Assembly: GCA_000969725.1 (NCBI GenBank)
Contig: JXSR01S046263.1
Origin: Ophiothrix spiculata
Taxonomy: Eukaryota; Echinodermata; Ophiuroidea; Amphilepidida; Ophiotrichidae
Strand: one strand, 5' to 3'
Length of the DNA: 20,916 nt
The notes beneath the pieces were generated by a model, which saw nothing but the letters and a program-made list of their open reading frames with translations, did no database searches and was not told where the DNA came from. Each line of letters opens with the position of its first letter. The first letter of the stretch is position 1. Below, piece after piece: positions 19,655 through 20,916 of the stretch. Position numbers and translations under genes: made by a program.

Positions 19655-20175
19655 GTTCCCTTTTTGTTCCTTAAAGAAATGCCACGAGATACATGTATAT
19701 ATGTACAAACCTATTTGTCATGTATATCAAGATCAAATTCAAACTATGGCATGATATGTGTACTTATACAAAATGATATTGCTGAAGCATGGAAAATAAC
19801 AAAGGTTGATGCTGTTGCAGCTTGGTACAAATTACAATCATAACAAAATACCCTTCAATAGATACTCTTGCTCATCATCAGCGTCTAAAACCTTTCACAA
19901 TATATTTGTTGTGTATGACACACAAAATAAACACAAAATACCCAGACGCTAATGGAAACTATGTCTAGTTTGCAACACCATTTAAAATATTCATTGTGAA
20001 AGCAACAAAAGAAATATGAGATTCAAGGTATCGATCAGGAATATGAGGTACACCATGTGATATTTAATGCTGAGCTGTCTTGGTTCTAACAGCTAATTGC
20101 TCCTAATTTAGTGTCAGAATGTATTTGCAGATACCAATCACCACACACCACAAGGTACTTAAGCAAGCTACGGCT
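19655..20175. repeat. Duplicated block Y, copy 4
   Basis: CTTAAAGAAATGCCACGAGATACATG, CAGACGCTAATGGAA, TAGTTTGCAACACCATTT, AAAATATTCATTGTGAAAGCAA, and CAGCTAATTGCTCCTAATT. Confidence 0.7.
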
Positions 20176-20204
20176 GAACAATTTCATATTAAGAGAATTG
20201 TAAA

Positions 20205-20760
20205 CCTGGATACCGAGATGCTAATGGAATCTATTGCTAGCTTGCAACACAATTTATTCACTGTGAAAGCAATTAAATCCAAGTAAGTGTTTCAAGGTTA
20301 CAACCAGAAATATAAGACACACTAAGCAAGGTTCTCTGTTGTGCTGAACTAGTAGCATTGTCTTCACTTTAACTACTAATTGCTCCCAATTCAAAGAGTC
20401 GGAATGAATTTGCCAATACCGATCACACATCAAAAATTACTTTTAGCTAAAGGTAAGGTGTATCGATCAAATCAAGTATGCAGTACACAAATATCCTCAA
20501 TAATACTGTATCTCCAGCTCCCTAAATCCAATATCTGCAGATATTAGGATATCTCTTGAGAGCTTATTACACCTTTCAAGATGAAACATTTCACACTTTG
20601 AAGCACTTTCAACAATTACAATAATCATGCATAATATTGATCATAATAATCATATTAATGAACTCAATCAAATGAAACAATCTAATCAATCACTCAACTC
20701 ACTTCAACATTACCTACATACTAATGATGTTACACCTTTTAATTGATGCTAGCATTTAAG
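20205..20760. repeat. Duplicated block Y, copy 5
   Basis: Immediately follows copy 4, making a local tandem pair about 250 bases apart. GATGCTAATGGAATCTATTG, GCTAGCTTGCAACACAA, GAAAGCAATTAAATCCAAGT, CTACTAATTGCTCCCAATTC and ATATCTCTTGAGAGCTTATTAC. It ends near TTAA at 20756-20759, after which unmatched sequence runs to the right edge. Confidence 0.7.
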
Positions 20761-20916
20761 GGGCCTGTTAACCCGGCCGTTTTTTTCGGTAGCAGAATTT
20801 AGTTTTTCTGCATTTTCTGATACTTCAGCATGTTACCTTTTATTACAGACAATAAAATACTACAAAACAAAACTTTTAAACTTATTTATAGGTAAAATTA
20901 AAAGATCATTTTGACA

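Noticed and set aside
1..20916. CRISPR-like array or bacterial operon
   Set aside because: Repeats are long, diverged and irregularly spaced. Gene structure and promoter words are those of an animal genome.

Overview
The window looks like animal (metazoan) nuclear DNA, AT-rich and almost entirely non-coding. Evidence: one recognisable split-gene 5' exon with a CpG-rich promoter, one decayed seven-transmembrane receptor, several DNA-transposon remnants, and no prokaryotic gene density or operons. The receptor is an intronless class A GPCR of the melatonin/moody-like type. Scattered TAGGCCTA-type words and this receptor type fit a marine invertebrate, perhaps an echinoderm or another invertebrate deuterostome, but the taxon is only an inference.

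Layout. Bases 1-256 (minus strand) are the first coding exon of a SINHCAF/FAM60A-like gene that runs off the left edge. It is followed by a CpG-rich promoter (about 257-480) with NRF1-like and YY1-like sites. Bases 4983-5930 (plus) are a GPCR pseudogene spread over several frames by at least four frameshifts and one stop. No other protein-coding gene is convincing. A CpG-dense island at 11150-11530 may be a promoter with a short minus-strand exon, but this is weak.

Most of the rest, from about 1.9 kb to the right edge, is an old diverged segmental duplication. Blocks recur in the same order: A (about 1878, 3361, 12385, 18715), B (a roughly 165-bp module, about eight copies), Y (2880, 6530, 13485, 19955, 20205), Z (7060, 14930, 15975), V (15440, 18270), P (8283, 16335), Q (8960, 16530, 16980) and S (9355, 17295). 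Corresponding blocks lie about 6.3-9 kb apart. The GPCR pseudogene lies between A/B and Y in only one of the copies.

Mobile elements account for much of the rest. They are a short MITE with a direct flanking repeat (919-1087), palindromic elements at 2740-2868 and 9843-9981, a very long foldback flanked by TTAA (11640-12344), a hAT-like non-autonomous element (about 7450-8286), and two terminal-inverted-repeat elements (about 4106-4537 and 17373-17810). The two genic features have no visible functional relation. All repeat boundaries were judged by eye, and similarity was not computed.
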